42,190 nt of DNA from a virus. This document shows positions 27,739-36,310 of this stretch, piece after piece. The notes under the pieces are model-generated. The model ran no database searches and was not told the origin of the DNA. It worked only from the letters and a program-made list of their open reading frames with translations. The stretch covers positions 1-42,190 of IMG/VR virus record IMGVR_UViG_3300005518_000025. One strand, 5' to 3'. The position numbers were made by a program, and so were the translations under genes. How positions within the stretch are numbered: the first letter of the stretch is position 1; each line of letters opens with the position of its first letter.

Positions 27739-28185
27739 ATGCAGACACAAGAAATCTGGTTTCCGGAAGTGGGGATCGAGTGGCCCGCGCATGGCGCGAT
27801 TGTGGACGCCCAGGATGGCAGCCCGGTGCAGGTGATCGCCTACGCGGGCTATGCACACCTGCCGGTCGAGCCGCCACCAGCCGTGCCGCCCACGCCGCCA
27901 GCACGTCCGGCGACGCCGCCGCGTCCGGCCAGCAGTGGGGCGCCGCGGCCGCAGGCCCGCGAGGATCTGCCGGAGCCTGAGCCGCCGCCCGTCGCAGTGG
28001 CCGCGCCCGAGAGCCCGGTGGCGGCCGCCGGTGGCCCGGTGACGCCGCAGACCCACCCGCACCTGCACACGATCTTAGACCTTGGGCAGGCCGTGCCCCC
28101 CCTGATGCATGCCGCCAAAGCGCTGGGGTTTGTCGTCTCCTACTCCCTGCACGGGGAGCCGCCGGATGCGGTGATCACCCTATGA
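27739..28185 (+). CDS. 148-residue Pro/Ala-rich protein
   Basis: ATG 27739 with AGGAGG 6 bases upstream. An N-terminal strand region (TQEIWFPEVGIEWPAHGAIVDAQDGSPVQVIAYAGYAHLPVE) precedes a long Pro/Ala/Arg-rich disordered linker and a C-terminal alpha/beta unit (LHTILDLGQAVPPLMHAAKALGFVVSYSLHGEPPDAVITL). A short folded-linker-folded layout in the head region fits a minor structural or connector protein. Overlaps the next gene (ATGA). Confidence 0.52.
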   Translation: MQTQEIWFPEVGIEWPAHGAIVDAQDGSPVQVIAYAGYAHLPVEPPPAVPPTPPARPATPPRPASSGAPRPQAREDLPEPEPPPVAVAAPESPVAAAGGPVTPQTHPHLHTILDLGQAVPPLMHAAKALGFVVSYSLHGEPPDAVITL

Positions 28186-28436
28186 GTGCGCGCCACGTGT
28201 GCGATGCCCCAGAGGCCGCCTGTGATCCGCTCGAAGGCTGTTACGAAGACGTGCGCGGCCGTCTCTATCTCGTCATCGATCTGGAAGGGATGGAGGACCC
28301 GGAGCAGGGGGTCCTCCGTGGACCGGTCTTCACGGCCCAAGTGAATTATTGTCCATTCTGCGGGGCGAAGGCGCCGTTGCCCCTGGGGCTGCCACTCGCC
28401 ATGCGCGTGCTGTCTCGCCCTCCGGCAGAGGGGTGA
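28182..28436 (+). CDS. 84-residue zinc-ribbon protein
   Basis: ATGA overlap with the gene before. CDAPEAACDPLEGC at the N-terminus and NYCPFCGAKAPL near the end could provide a four-cysteine zinc site joined by RGRLYLVIDLEGMEDPEQGVLRGPVFTAQV strands. The CPFCGAKAP motif is common in small phage proteins. Role unknown; its place between head genes may be incidental. Confidence 0.55.
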   Translation: MSARHVCDAPEAACDPLEGCYEDVRGRLYLVIDLEGMEDPEQGVLRGPVFTAQVNYCPFCGAKAPLPLGLPLAMRVLSRPPAEG

Positions 28437-28439
28437 GCC

Positions 28440-30224
28440 ATGGCGGATCCCGGCATTACCCGCGGGTTTAGTACGTTTGACGTCAATGCCACCGCTGGCG
28501 CCGCGGTCCTCACCATTCCCGATGCCCTGGTGCATGGCCGCCGCATTCTCGGCGTGCTGTACGAAAATACCGCCCCGTTTGGCACCTCCCAGGGCCTCAC
28601 CGGCTTGGATATTGGCGGCTTAGGCGTCCAGAACGGCTGGGGCTCCAATCCCGACTACCGCATCATCCCACCCGACCTCGTGGGGTCCACCTCGCAAGCG
28701 GACTTTGGCCGCGGCGATCAACCGATTGTCCCCGGCCTCACCGATCAACCCGTGCTCATTACTGCCCTCGGGGGCCTGTTTGACGGCGATGGCGCGGGGA
28801 CCATCACGGTCCTCTGGGAAGTCCTCGCGCCGCCGCCGGAGCCGCCGCCTCCCCCGACGCCCACGCCCTTGCCTCCCTTTGGGATTACGCGCGGCGCGGA
28901 TGTGTTTCGGGTCGTGAGCGTCAATGGCGCGGCCGTCCTGACGATTCCCGATGCCCTGGTGCACGGGCGACGCATTCTCGGGGTCGAGTGGGATTGCACC
29001 GTCGGCTTCGGCCTCTCCCGTGGCTTACAAGGCATTGACATCGGGGGCCTTGGGGTCCAGAACGGCTGGGGGAGTAACCCGGCCTACCGCATCATTCCCC
29101 CCGACCTGGGCACGCTCACCAGTCAAGCGGATTTTGGCCGGGGCGATCAACCCATTGTGCCCGGCCTCGACGATCAACCGGTCCTCATTAGCGCCTTAGG
29201 CGGCCTCTTTGACGGGGTCGGCGAAGCCCTGGTGACGGTGCAGTGGGAGACGCTGCAGCCGCTCCTGGTGGCCATGGCGATGGGGTTAGAGATCCCGCAG
29301 CCGCTCATCATGGCCGGGGAGGTCATCACGTCGGTGCGCGATAAAATGCCCGACCCGGTCTACACCGCCCAGGGCGTGCCGCAACCCGACCAGGATGGGA
29401 AGTTTCTGCGCGCCCAGACGCTGTATCGCTGGCTCAACAATGCGGTGCGGCGCTTGACGCGGCGCTGCAACTGGACCGTGGAAGACTTTTTTGCCCTGCC
29501 GGTGCGCCAAGCGGTCAATACGTATGCCCTCGATGCCCGCTGGCAGCAGACCGCTGATTGCTGGGTGTCGCAGTGGCCGTGCTTTTTTGTGGACGAGGCG
29601 TTAACGATCTTTCCGAGTTATGCCCAGAGCAAGCAACCCTACGCCTTTAGCTGGCACAAACGGGCCGGGCTGCTGGAAGTGGGGCTGTGGCCGGCCCCGG
29701 ATTTTCGCGACCCGGTGACGACGCTGGCCGCGGTGATGGCGCAAGACGCCACGACACTCACGGTCGACGACGCCACCGGGTTTTTGAGTTTTGGCTGGGT
29801 GCAGGTGGAGCGGGAGTTGATTGAGTACAAGCAGTTGACGGGGAATGTCTTGTCGGCGCTGCGGCGGGGAGCGTCGGGCTCGACCATCCTGGCGCACGAC
29901 GCGACGGCACCGGTGCAGCACTGTAGTCTCTGGGTGAAAGGTATCCGCACGCCGAACCCGGTGAGTGTGAGTACCGACAAGCTCGAAGTGCCCATCCCGT
30001 TTGTCCAGGTCCTGGAAGAGTATCTGCTGGCCGATGTCCGCGAGGCGGAGCAGGATCATGCCGAAGCCCGCAGCCTCCGGCAAGGCGCGGATGCGGAATG
30101 TGAGCGCATTATTCGCACCCCCGGCTGGCAGCAGACGCCGGGGACGTTTCAGACCAGACCGTATGGGAGTGGTGTCGGCGGCGGGGTCTACCCGTTCGGC
30201 CCCTGGGGTGTGTTAATACCTTAG
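28440..30224 (+). CDS. Head-tail connector-like protein with two tandem N-terminal beta domains
   Basis: 594 residues. Residues 5-129 and 148-272 are tandem copies of one beta-rich domain (both contain VLTIPDALVHGRRILGV, DIGGLGVQNGWGSNPxYRIIPPDL, QADFGRGDQPIVPGL, DQPVLIxALGGLFDG), joined by PPPEPPPPPTPTPLPP. From about 300 onward is a different part: FLRAQTLYRWLNNAVRRLTRRCNWTVEDFFALPV... helices, then beta and a C-terminal helix (VLEEYLLADVREAEQDHAEARSLRQGADAECERIIR) like T7 gp11 / P22 gp4 adaptor-type proteins, as recalled. The duplicated part may decorate or cap the head. Coding DNA copies are diverged at synonymous sites, so duplication is not recent. Confidence 0.6.
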   Translation: MADPGITRGFSTFDVNATAGAAVLTIPDALVHGRRILGVLYENTAPFGTSQGLTGLDIGGLGVQNGWGSNPDYRIIPPDLVGSTSQADFGRGDQPIVPGLTDQPVLITALGGLFDGDGAGTITVLWEVLAPPPEPPPPPTPTPLPPFGITRGADVFRVVSVNGAAVLTIPDALVHGRRILGVEWDCTVGFGLSRGLQGIDIGGLGVQNGWGSNPAYRIIPPDLGTLTSQADFGRGDQPIVPGLDDQPVLISALGGLFDGVGEALVTVQWETLQPLLVAMAMGLEIPQPLIMAGEVITSVRDKMPDPVYTAQGVPQPDQDGKFLRAQTLYRWLNNAVRRLTRRCNWTVEDFFALPVRQAVNTYALDARWQQTADCWVSQWPCFFVDEALTIFPSYAQSKQPYAFSWHKRAGLLEVGLWPAPDFRDPVTTLAAVMAQDATTLTVDDATGFLSFGWVQVERELIEYKQLTGNVLSALRRGASGSTILAHDATAPVQHCSLWVKGIRTPNPVSVSTDKLEVPIPFVQVLEEYLLADVREAEQDHAEARSLRQGADAECERIIRTPGWQQTPGTFQTRPYGSGVGGGVYPFGPWGVLIP

Positions 30225-30607
30225 GAGCGGAGGGAGCAAGAGAGGCCACGGTAGCCTGCAAACAGAAAACCTTTTGTCAACGACTCCCCCTCACCGCTAC
30301 GCGGTCGAGGCGGAGCTTGTCCCTGGGAGGGCGTCGTACTGTGCATCGAATGCTTGTCCAGGGCATTCGTCCCGAGACCTTAGCCATGCTATGCCGGGTT
30401 CGTGCTGGTCGTCCCGGAGGCTGTTGTGCGTGTTGACCTTTGGCGCGAGCCTGAGCGGGCCTAGCCCCAGTGCGCGAGGCAAGGAGCATCGGGGGCCGCA
30501 TCGCATCCAACAGGACCACGCTTAACGATTCGTAGCGCTGTCGCTTCCGACAGTCAAGGCCCTGGGGCCAGCAAGGGAAGTATACGGGATAGGTGAAGGG
30601 GCCGACT
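30225..30607 (+). other. Gene-poor interval with a chain of hairpins (candidate structured leader)
   Basis: No convincing gene is seen in these 383 bases; a TTG-started 83-codon frame (30274-30525) has no ribosome site and no protein-like pattern. Hairpins: ACCGC/GCGGT (30293-30305), CGAATGC/GCATTCG (30347-30369), GGGC/GCCC (30457-30467), CTGTCG-CTTC-CGACAG (30538-30553), and GGCCC/GGGCC (30558-30569). The next gene is preceded by GAAGGGG. It may be a 5' UTR or processed RNA. A decayed gene is the alternative. Confidence 0.4.
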
Positions 30608-32827
30608 ATGCCCTCCCGCTTGCGCGCCATTGAACACGCCGACTACAGTGGTGGCATTGACGCGGCCTCCTCCCCCTACAAAGTCGCCAAAAATAAAGTG
30701 TTGCGTGCCCTCAACTTCGTGCTCACGGAAGACGGGGCCCTGACTGTCCGCGACGGGAGCTTGACCATTGACCGGGCGCCCGACACGACCACCCGCCTGC
30801 TCAGCCTGTACAATCTGCTCACCGTGGACGATGCCCCGACCCTGTATGCCTTGGGGATCCTCCGCACGCCGGGTGCCCAGCAGTTGGCCGTGCGCACCTC
30901 GCCGGCCTGGACGCCGCTGGGGGCGTTTCAGACGCGCTACGACACCCCGACCATCCTGGCGTGGCTTAACGAGGCGTTTGTGGCCGCAGGCTACGAAGTC
31001 CCCTGGCGCACCAATGGCGTCACCATGACCCAACTCACCGCCAGTGCCTTGCCGAGCCCCGGCGCGCCGATGGTGACGGTCTCGACCACCGGCCTGGGGG
31101 TCCCCAGTGCCCCGGTGGTGACCCCGACGGGCACCCCAGGCGTCACCACGTACACCTACGAGCTGGTGGCGCTCAATGCCCTGGGCTCCACGTCGCACTC
31201 GCCGCCTGGCACCACCACGACGGGCACTGCCACCCTGGACGGCAACAATTACAACCTCCTCACGTGGGCTCCGGTGCAAGACGCGCTGCGCTACCAACTC
31301 TACCGCACTGTCGGCGGGGCGAGTCAAGGCCTCATCGCCACCGTGGAGGCCAGTACGCTGGCGCTGGTGGACGATGGCACGCTGGCGGGCAACGGCGCCA
31401 CGCCCCCGACGGCGGATACGACTGCCGGTACGACGACGTATACGTATGTGCTGACGGCGATCAATAACACCGGGGAAACGCCAGCGAGTGCCCCGGGCAC
31501 CACGACCACCGGCAGCCGCAGCCTCTCCCCCAGTCAGTTCAACACCCTGACCTGGACGGCGGTCCCTGGCGCCACCGGTTACCGGGTGTATCGCACCGTC
31601 GGCGGCGGGACGCAGAGCCTCATACGTGAGACAGCGAGTACCACCCTCGTGGATACCGGCCTGACGGGGACCGGGCAGCTGCCTCCCACGGCGAATACCA
31701 CCGCCAGCGTGACGCCTGGCGCCCGCTGGCTGGCCTTGCACGAGAACGCTCTGTGGGCCTGGAATACCGCCGCCGCCACGTCGGCCTATGACGGCCCCTC
31801 GTCCCTGCGCATGAGCGATGTGAACGAACCCGCCAGCTGGCCCCCGGCCTTTCAGCTCTTCGTCGACAAGGATGACGGGCAGGAAGGGACGGGGCTCGGG
31901 GTGTTCACCATTGCGGAGACCGGCATCAGCCCGACGAACATCTTGATTGCGTTTAAAAACTACGCGACGTACCAGGTCTCAGGGATCTTTACGCCAAGCG
32001 GGTTGCCGAGCATCACCAAAGTGCAGACGGATATGGGGTGTAGTGCGGGCCGCAGTATCCAATTTCTGCCCAGGTACGGCCTCATGCGCTTGACCCATAA
32101 GGGGTTTGCGCTCTACGATGGGCTGAGTGACACGCTGGTGTCGGAGCCGATCCGCCCCTATCTCTTTGGGCAGGACGAACTCACCGGCATCGACTGGAGT
32201 ACCGCAGCGCTGAGTACGGCGGCGCAGCTGCAGAATCCGCCGATCTATGTGTGTGCCTGTCCGTGTGCCATGCAGCCCCCGCAGAGCAGCACGCGCGTGT
32301 TTGTCTATGATTTCATCCGCCAAACCTGGATGATTTTGACCTTTCCGTTCCCGTTTGCGACCATCAACCTCCTGTTGTTCCCGACGCCGCCGCCGCAACT
32401 CCAGGCCGGGGAAGCCGGGGGCAACCGCGTGGTGCGGCTGTTTGCCGGGGACGAGGACGACGACGGCGTGCCCATTCCCTGGAGTGTGCGCCTGCCGCCG
32501 TTTGCGGGGTTGCTCACACGCGCCTACATCCGTCGATGCTTGCTCACGCTCTACCACATTCGGCCCTTACAGGCGATCAGCGCGACGTTTGTGATTGGCC
32601 CGGCGGCCCTGCCGCAGACCGTCACGGCCACGGAGGCGGTCTCCCAGGGTGCCCTCGCCCTGCCGAACGGATCGGTGCAACAGGTGGTGGAAGATGTCGT
32701 GCTGTTTGACATTGGGAGAACCGGTATCGGGTGTACGGTGGAGTTCTCTGGAAGTGGCTTTTTGGGCATCAGAAATCTGGCGTTCCACGTGCAACCAAAA
32801 CCTTTGACGCGGCCCATGAGGGTCTGA
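30608..32827 (+). CDS. Tail nozzle/tubular-like protein with two Fn3-type domains
   Basis: 739 residues from ATG 30608 (GAAGGGG 9 bases upstream). The N-terminus (SGGIDAASSPYKVAKNKVLRALNFVLTEDGALTVRDGSLTI) resembles beta-propeller nozzle proteins of the T7 gp12 type. Residues about 165-260 and 262-370 are two Fn3/Ig-like repeats: TTYTYELVALNALGSTSHSPPGTTTTG....WAPVQDALRYQLYRTVGG and TTYTYVLTAINNTGETPASAPGTTTTG....WTAVPGATGYRVYRTVGG. The later part returns to propeller-like beta blades with NxLIAFKNYATYQVSG and AGEAGGNRVVRLFAGDEDDDG. Fn3 insertions in virion proteins often bind host surface carbohydrates. Fits the short-tail nozzle between connector and ejection genes. Confidence 0.6.
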   Translation: MPSRLRAIEHADYSGGIDAASSPYKVAKNKVLRALNFVLTEDGALTVRDGSLTIDRAPDTTTRLLSLYNLLTVDDAPTLYALGILRTPGAQQLAVRTSPAWTPLGAFQTRYDTPTILAWLNEAFVAAGYEVPWRTNGVTMTQLTASALPSPGAPMVTVSTTGLGVPSAPVVTPTGTPGVTTYTYELVALNALGSTSHSPPGTTTTGTATLDGNNYNLLTWAPVQDALRYQLYRTVGGASQGLIATVEASTLALVDDGTLAGNGATPPTADTTAGTTTYTYVLTAINNTGETPASAPGTTTTGSRSLSPSQFNTLTWTAVPGATGYRVYRTVGGGTQSLIRETASTTLVDTGLTGTGQLPPTANTTASVTPGARWLALHENALWAWNTAAATSAYDGPSSLRMSDVNEPASWPPAFQLFVDKDDGQEGTGLGVFTIAETGISPTNILIAFKNYATYQVSGIFTPSGLPSITKVQTDMGCSAGRSIQFLPRYGLMRLTHKGFALYDGLSDTLVSEPIRPYLFGQDELTGIDWSTAALSTAAQLQNPPIYVCACPCAMQPPQSSTRVFVYDFIRQTWMILTFPFPFATINLLLFPTPPPQLQAGEAGGNRVVRLFAGDEDDDGVPIPWSVRLPPFAGLLTRAYIRRCLLTLYHIRPLQAISATFVIGPAALPQTVTATEAVSQGALALPNGSVQQVVEDVVLFDIGRTGIGCTVEFSGSGFLGIRNLAFHVQPKPLTRPMRV

Positions 32828-32831
32828 GCCG

Positions 32832-34424
32832 ATGGCCGAGCCGTACATTACCTATCAAAACATCCCCGGTTACGGCCCTGACGTGGCCAATCCGTACGCG
32901 AATTTGCCCCCGACCGATGCGAACGTGCAGCAGATGAACCGGTGGTGGCAGGCGTATACCGGCGGGCAAGCGGGCGGGCATCGAGGGACGTACGATCAAT
33001 TTGGCAATTATCGGCCAGTCCATCAATTTAGTTATACCGACGAAGGCCGACTCCTGGATAGCGCCACGGGCTGGGATGCCGATCTCAATAACCCCGACCC
33101 CGGCTACCAGGCCGACCTGCAATATTTTCGCCGGGCCAGCAGCGGGCAACCGGGCACCGGCTGGGCGGTCCAGAATCCGCCGAATGACTTTTGGGGCAAT
33201 ATGGGCGCGTTGGTCATTGCCGCCACGGCCGCGGGCATGGGCGCGGGGGCGCTGGGCGGCGCCGGGGCCGCCGGAGCGGGGGCGGAAGCCGGCGCGGCTG
33301 GAGGCGCCAGTAGTGGGCTCGCCAGCACGCTCAGCACGCTCCAGGATATTATGCGCGTGTACGGCTATGCCAACACGGCCCGTGCACTCATGGAGAATCC
33401 CAGTGGCGGGAATATCGGCGCCCTGGTGGGCTCCCTGGCCGGCAGTGCCACCGGGCTGCCGCTGGCAGGGACGGTGGGCGGGTTTGCCGGACGCCAGGCC
33501 GGGCAGGCCGCGCTTGGCGATGGAGGAGGGACGATGGCAGAGACGACCGCCCTGGGGGGCATGGGCACCGGCACAGCCGGGGGTGGCCAGATGGATCTCG
33601 GGCAACTGCTCGCGGGCTTGCTCGGGGTCGGTGGCGCGGGCTACACGTTGCTCGGAGCGGCCGGGACCGCCGGGCAACAGGCCGATCAGTTGCGGCAACA
33701 ACAGGCCCTCTACCACCTCCTGGTGCAGCTGGCGACCCAGTATCAGGGGCAGGCACAGGGCTATAACCAGCAGCAGCAAGAGGCCCTGCAACGTGCGCTC
33801 CAGGGGTATATGCAGCAGCAGGGCATTGCCGCCGGGCTGGCGAATCCCGCCGCCGATGTGGCGGGCGCGCAGGCCTTCTACCAGCCGATGAGCCAGGCGA
33901 TGCGTGACCGCGTCGGGCGTGACGTGTATGGGCAGTTGGCGCAGCGCGGCAGTACGCAGGGGGGTGGCGTGGAATCCATGCTCACGCAAGCCTTTGCGCC
34001 GTACGAAATCCAGTTGCTGCAGCAAGCCATGCAGAATTACCTGAACACGCAGGGCACGGCGGCAGGGCTCTTTGGCAACCAGGGGCCGCGGCCGCAGCCC
34101 CCACTCTATGGCGGGGCGAACTTTCCGGGCCAACCGAACTTTACCATTCCCGGCGTGTCGGGCGGCCAGAACCTGGGGCTCAGCGCCGGCCTGGCGGGGC
34201 TCAGTCCGGCGGTGCAGGCTCTGGTGCGGGGGTTGGGCTTGGGGCCGTCCACCGGGAATGTCCCCAGTGCGCCGTACGGGTCGGGCGGGTCGGCCATTCA
34301 ACCGGCGACCATCGACCCGTCGGGCGGCATCAGTACGGGGACGGGGACCGTGGATAGCAGTGCGGCCTGGGATTGGGGGAGCAGCCCAACGGCGGTCGAT
34401 TATGACCCAGGGCTCTTCGGGTAA
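32832..34424 (+). CDS. Internal virion / ejection-type protein 1
   Basis: 530 residues. N-terminus rich in Tyr and Asn (EPYITYQNIPGYGPDVANPYANLPPTDANVQQMNRWWQAYTGG). From about 125 to 165 and 245-290 there are long Gly/Ala-rich hydrophobic stretches that could span a membrane (ALVIAATAAGMGAGALGGAGAAGAGAEAGAAGGASSG). The rest is Gln-rich helical coiled coil (QADQLRQQQALYHLLVQLATQYQGQAQGYNQQQQEALQRAL). The combination and position after the nozzle gene match the internal core/ejection proteins of podoviruses that form a conduit in the host envelope. No conserved enzymatic motif was seen. Confidence 0.6.
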   Translation: MAEPYITYQNIPGYGPDVANPYANLPPTDANVQQMNRWWQAYTGGQAGGHRGTYDQFGNYRPVHQFSYTDEGRLLDSATGWDADLNNPDPGYQADLQYFRRASSGQPGTGWAVQNPPNDFWGNMGALVIAATAAGMGAGALGGAGAAGAGAEAGAAGGASSGLASTLSTLQDIMRVYGYANTARALMENPSGGNIGALVGSLAGSATGLPLAGTVGGFAGRQAGQAALGDGGGTMAETTALGGMGTGTAGGGQMDLGQLLAGLLGVGGAGYTLLGAAGTAGQQADQLRQQQALYHLLVQLATQYQGQAQGYNQQQQEALQRALQGYMQQQGIAAGLANPAADVAGAQAFYQPMSQAMRDRVGRDVYGQLAQRGSTQGGGVESMLTQAFAPYEIQLLQQAMQNYLNTQGTAAGLFGNQGPRPQPPLYGGANFPGQPNFTIPGVSGGQNLGLSAGLAGLSPAVQALVRGLGLGPSTGNVPSAPYGSGGSAIQPATIDPSGGISTGTGTVDSSAAWDWGSSPTAVDYDPGLFG

Positions 34425-34470
34425 CGTTCTGGACATGTTTTGCACGTCTCCAGGCTTTTGTGCAGAACGT
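34424..34470 (+). repeat. Inverted repeat between ejection-protein genes
   Basis: ACGTTCTG (34424-34431) and CAGAACGT (34463-34470) form 8-bp inverted arms around the stop region of the 530-residue gene; TGCAC/GTGCA arms lie inside. The second arm is just before the AAGGAGG of the next gene, so folding could influence translation. Confidence 0.35.
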
Positions 34471-34487
34471 GTCAAGGAGGCCACGCA

Positions 34488-36308
34488 ATGCCATCGTTTT
34501 CGGCTTTGGCTTCCGTACTGGGGCCTGCGGTGTCTACGGCCGCCGAAGGCTACCTGGAGGCTACGGATGCACTCTCCGAATCGAATCAGCGTCGCCGGAA
34601 GGCCGCGGCCGAGCAACAGCTGTTGCCCCTCGAAACGGCGGTGAAAACCCAGGACCTCCAGCGCCAACTCGCGGGCGGGAAGAAGATTAAGTCGATCCAC
34701 CGGGATCCGTCCACTGGCCAGTGGATCGCTCTCTATGACGATAACACGCTTGGCATTGCGCCGGTTGTTGGGGCAGAGCCTGGCAGTCCAGGTCCGGTGA
34801 AAGAAACCGCCTACATCAAAAAGCTCAAGGGTATCGTGGACATGATGGAAAGCGGCAGCCCGCTGCAAAAGCAGCTCGCTACGGGCGAATTTCAAAGGCT
34901 CACGAGGAGTACCGATCCCAAAGAGTTACAAGTCTGGCAACGCTGGTTTCAGATGGAGCGTGGCGAAATTCCTTTTGACCCTGCCTTGCAGCGCTACGTC
35001 GAAGGGCGCGTGCGGCATGAGCTGCGGCAACCGGCAGAATCAGGCATCCAGCCGACGTTGCCAGCGGTGCCGCTCCCTGGGCAAGGCACCTCGTCCAGTA
35101 CCCCACCGCCCGCCGTTCAGGCACCACAACCCCAGGCACCAGCAGTTGTCCGTCCAGAGCCGACGGCGCGTCCAACAGCAAAAACGCTGCCGAATGGGGA
35201 ACCCTCACCAGCGATGATTGACGAGTACGCCAAAGCGTATGCCGCCATGGGGCAGGAAAAAGCCAAAGCCGATCTAGCGCAGTGGGTGAACCGGGACACG
35301 ACATACCTCAAGGGCGGGGAACCCGGACGGATCACCAAAGCCCATATTGCCGGGTATGCGAAAGCCTACCCGAACGATCCTGATGTGTCAGTGACCGATG
35401 CCCCGACACCTCCTCCAGGACCAGAACCGCAGTTTCCCACGACACGCCAACGGCAAGGCGCCGGACTGCCTCCGGTGGCGCCTGTGCCGGTCGCCCCAAC
35501 GCCACCAACGCCGGCGCCTGGCACGCAGGCGCCGGCTGGCGGTCCCCGACCTGGCGAAACGGTGGGCCATTACCGCAAGGATGTGGGGCTGCCAGGATTT
35601 ACTAGAGAACAAACGGCGGCGGCCATTGCGCTGGCGCAGAAGGGACAACTCCCGAATGCGCCCACCGTAGGCGGGCAGATCGACCTCAGCCAACTCTCGA
35701 CTGCCGATATGGACAAGGTCAATAAGCAAGTCGCGGACACCAAAAGTGAGGCTGGCTTTGCTCGGGTGTTGCAACGTGCCCGACCGTATCTGGGGCAATT
35801 GGCGTCGTTAGAAGAGTCGAAACAGATGCTGGATTTGGTCGAGCCCTTACTCACCGAGAAGAATGTGGGGTTTGCGGGCTGGATCAATGGGTGGGTGCAA
35901 GACGTGGCACAACGGATCCCGATGGATGCGACGTTGAAAGCCGGCCTCTTTAACCCGGAGATCCCACGGCTGGAAGTTTTAAGTCATGCGATTGCTATCA
36001 TCCACGCGAACAGTGTGAAGTCGATTGCGGCCGGTGGGGGTGCGCAACGTGGCGTCATTGCCAATGACATTCAGGAAGTCAGAGAGTGGTTTAACCCGCA
36101 GGCCTGGCGCTCCAGTGTCCCAAAATTGAAAGCCCAACTCAAGACGGTGCACGACATCATTGAGAAGGGGCGGATGCCGGCCGAAAAGATGCTGCGCAAC
36201 ATGGGCATTGATCCCGAGACGGGCGGCCCGATGAAAGGACGCCGGTTTGAGCATGAGATGGACACCCCGGCGGAGCGCACCGGCACGGATATTCTCAACG
36301 AGGATTAG
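34488..36308 (+). CDS. Internal virion / ejection-type protein 2
   Basis: 606 residues; perfect AAGGAGG 8 bases before the ATG. Helical, charged N-terminus (RRRKAAAEQQLLPLETAVKTQDLQRQLAGGKKI), a Pro/Ala-rich middle (about 205-375) and a helical C-terminal part (TREQTAAAIALAQKGQLPN; VNKQVADTKSEAGFARVLQRARPYLGQLASLEESKQML...). No enzymatic motif seen. Second of three large proteins in the place of the P22 gp16/gp20 or T7 gp15/16 ejection proteins; assignment by context. Confidence 0.55.
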   Translation: MPSFSALASVLGPAVSTAAEGYLEATDALSESNQRRRKAAAEQQLLPLETAVKTQDLQRQLAGGKKIKSIHRDPSTGQWIALYDDNTLGIAPVVGAEPGSPGPVKETAYIKKLKGIVDMMESGSPLQKQLATGEFQRLTRSTDPKELQVWQRWFQMERGEIPFDPALQRYVEGRVRHELRQPAESGIQPTLPAVPLPGQGTSSSTPPPAVQAPQPQAPAVVRPEPTARPTAKTLPNGEPSPAMIDEYAKAYAAMGQEKAKADLAQWVNRDTTYLKGGEPGRITKAHIAGYAKAYPNDPDVSVTDAPTPPPGPEPQFPTTRQRQGAGLPPVAPVPVAPTPPTPAPGTQAPAGGPRPGETVGHYRKDVGLPGFTREQTAAAIALAQKGQLPNAPTVGGQIDLSQLSTADMDKVNKQVADTKSEAGFARVLQRARPYLGQLASLEESKQMLDLVEPLLTEKNVGFAGWINGWVQDVAQRIPMDATLKAGLFNPEIPRLEVLSHAIAIIHANSVKSIAAGGGAQRGVIANDIQEVREWFNPQAWRSSVPKLKAQLKTVHDIIEKGRMPAEKMLRNMGIDPETGGPMKGRRFEHEMDTPAERTGTDILNED

Positions 36309-36310
36309 CC

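Noticed and set aside
30274-30525. An 83-codon rightward frame in the gap after the connector gene
   Set aside because: It starts with TTG, has no ribosome site, and its sequence has no conserved-looking pattern; the stretch is better described as a structured gap.
32769-34895. A 708-codon leftward frame under the nozzle and ejection genes
   Set aside because: It spans parts of three well-supported rightward genes with good ribosome sites and has no protein-like motifs; a typical high-GC antisense shadow.
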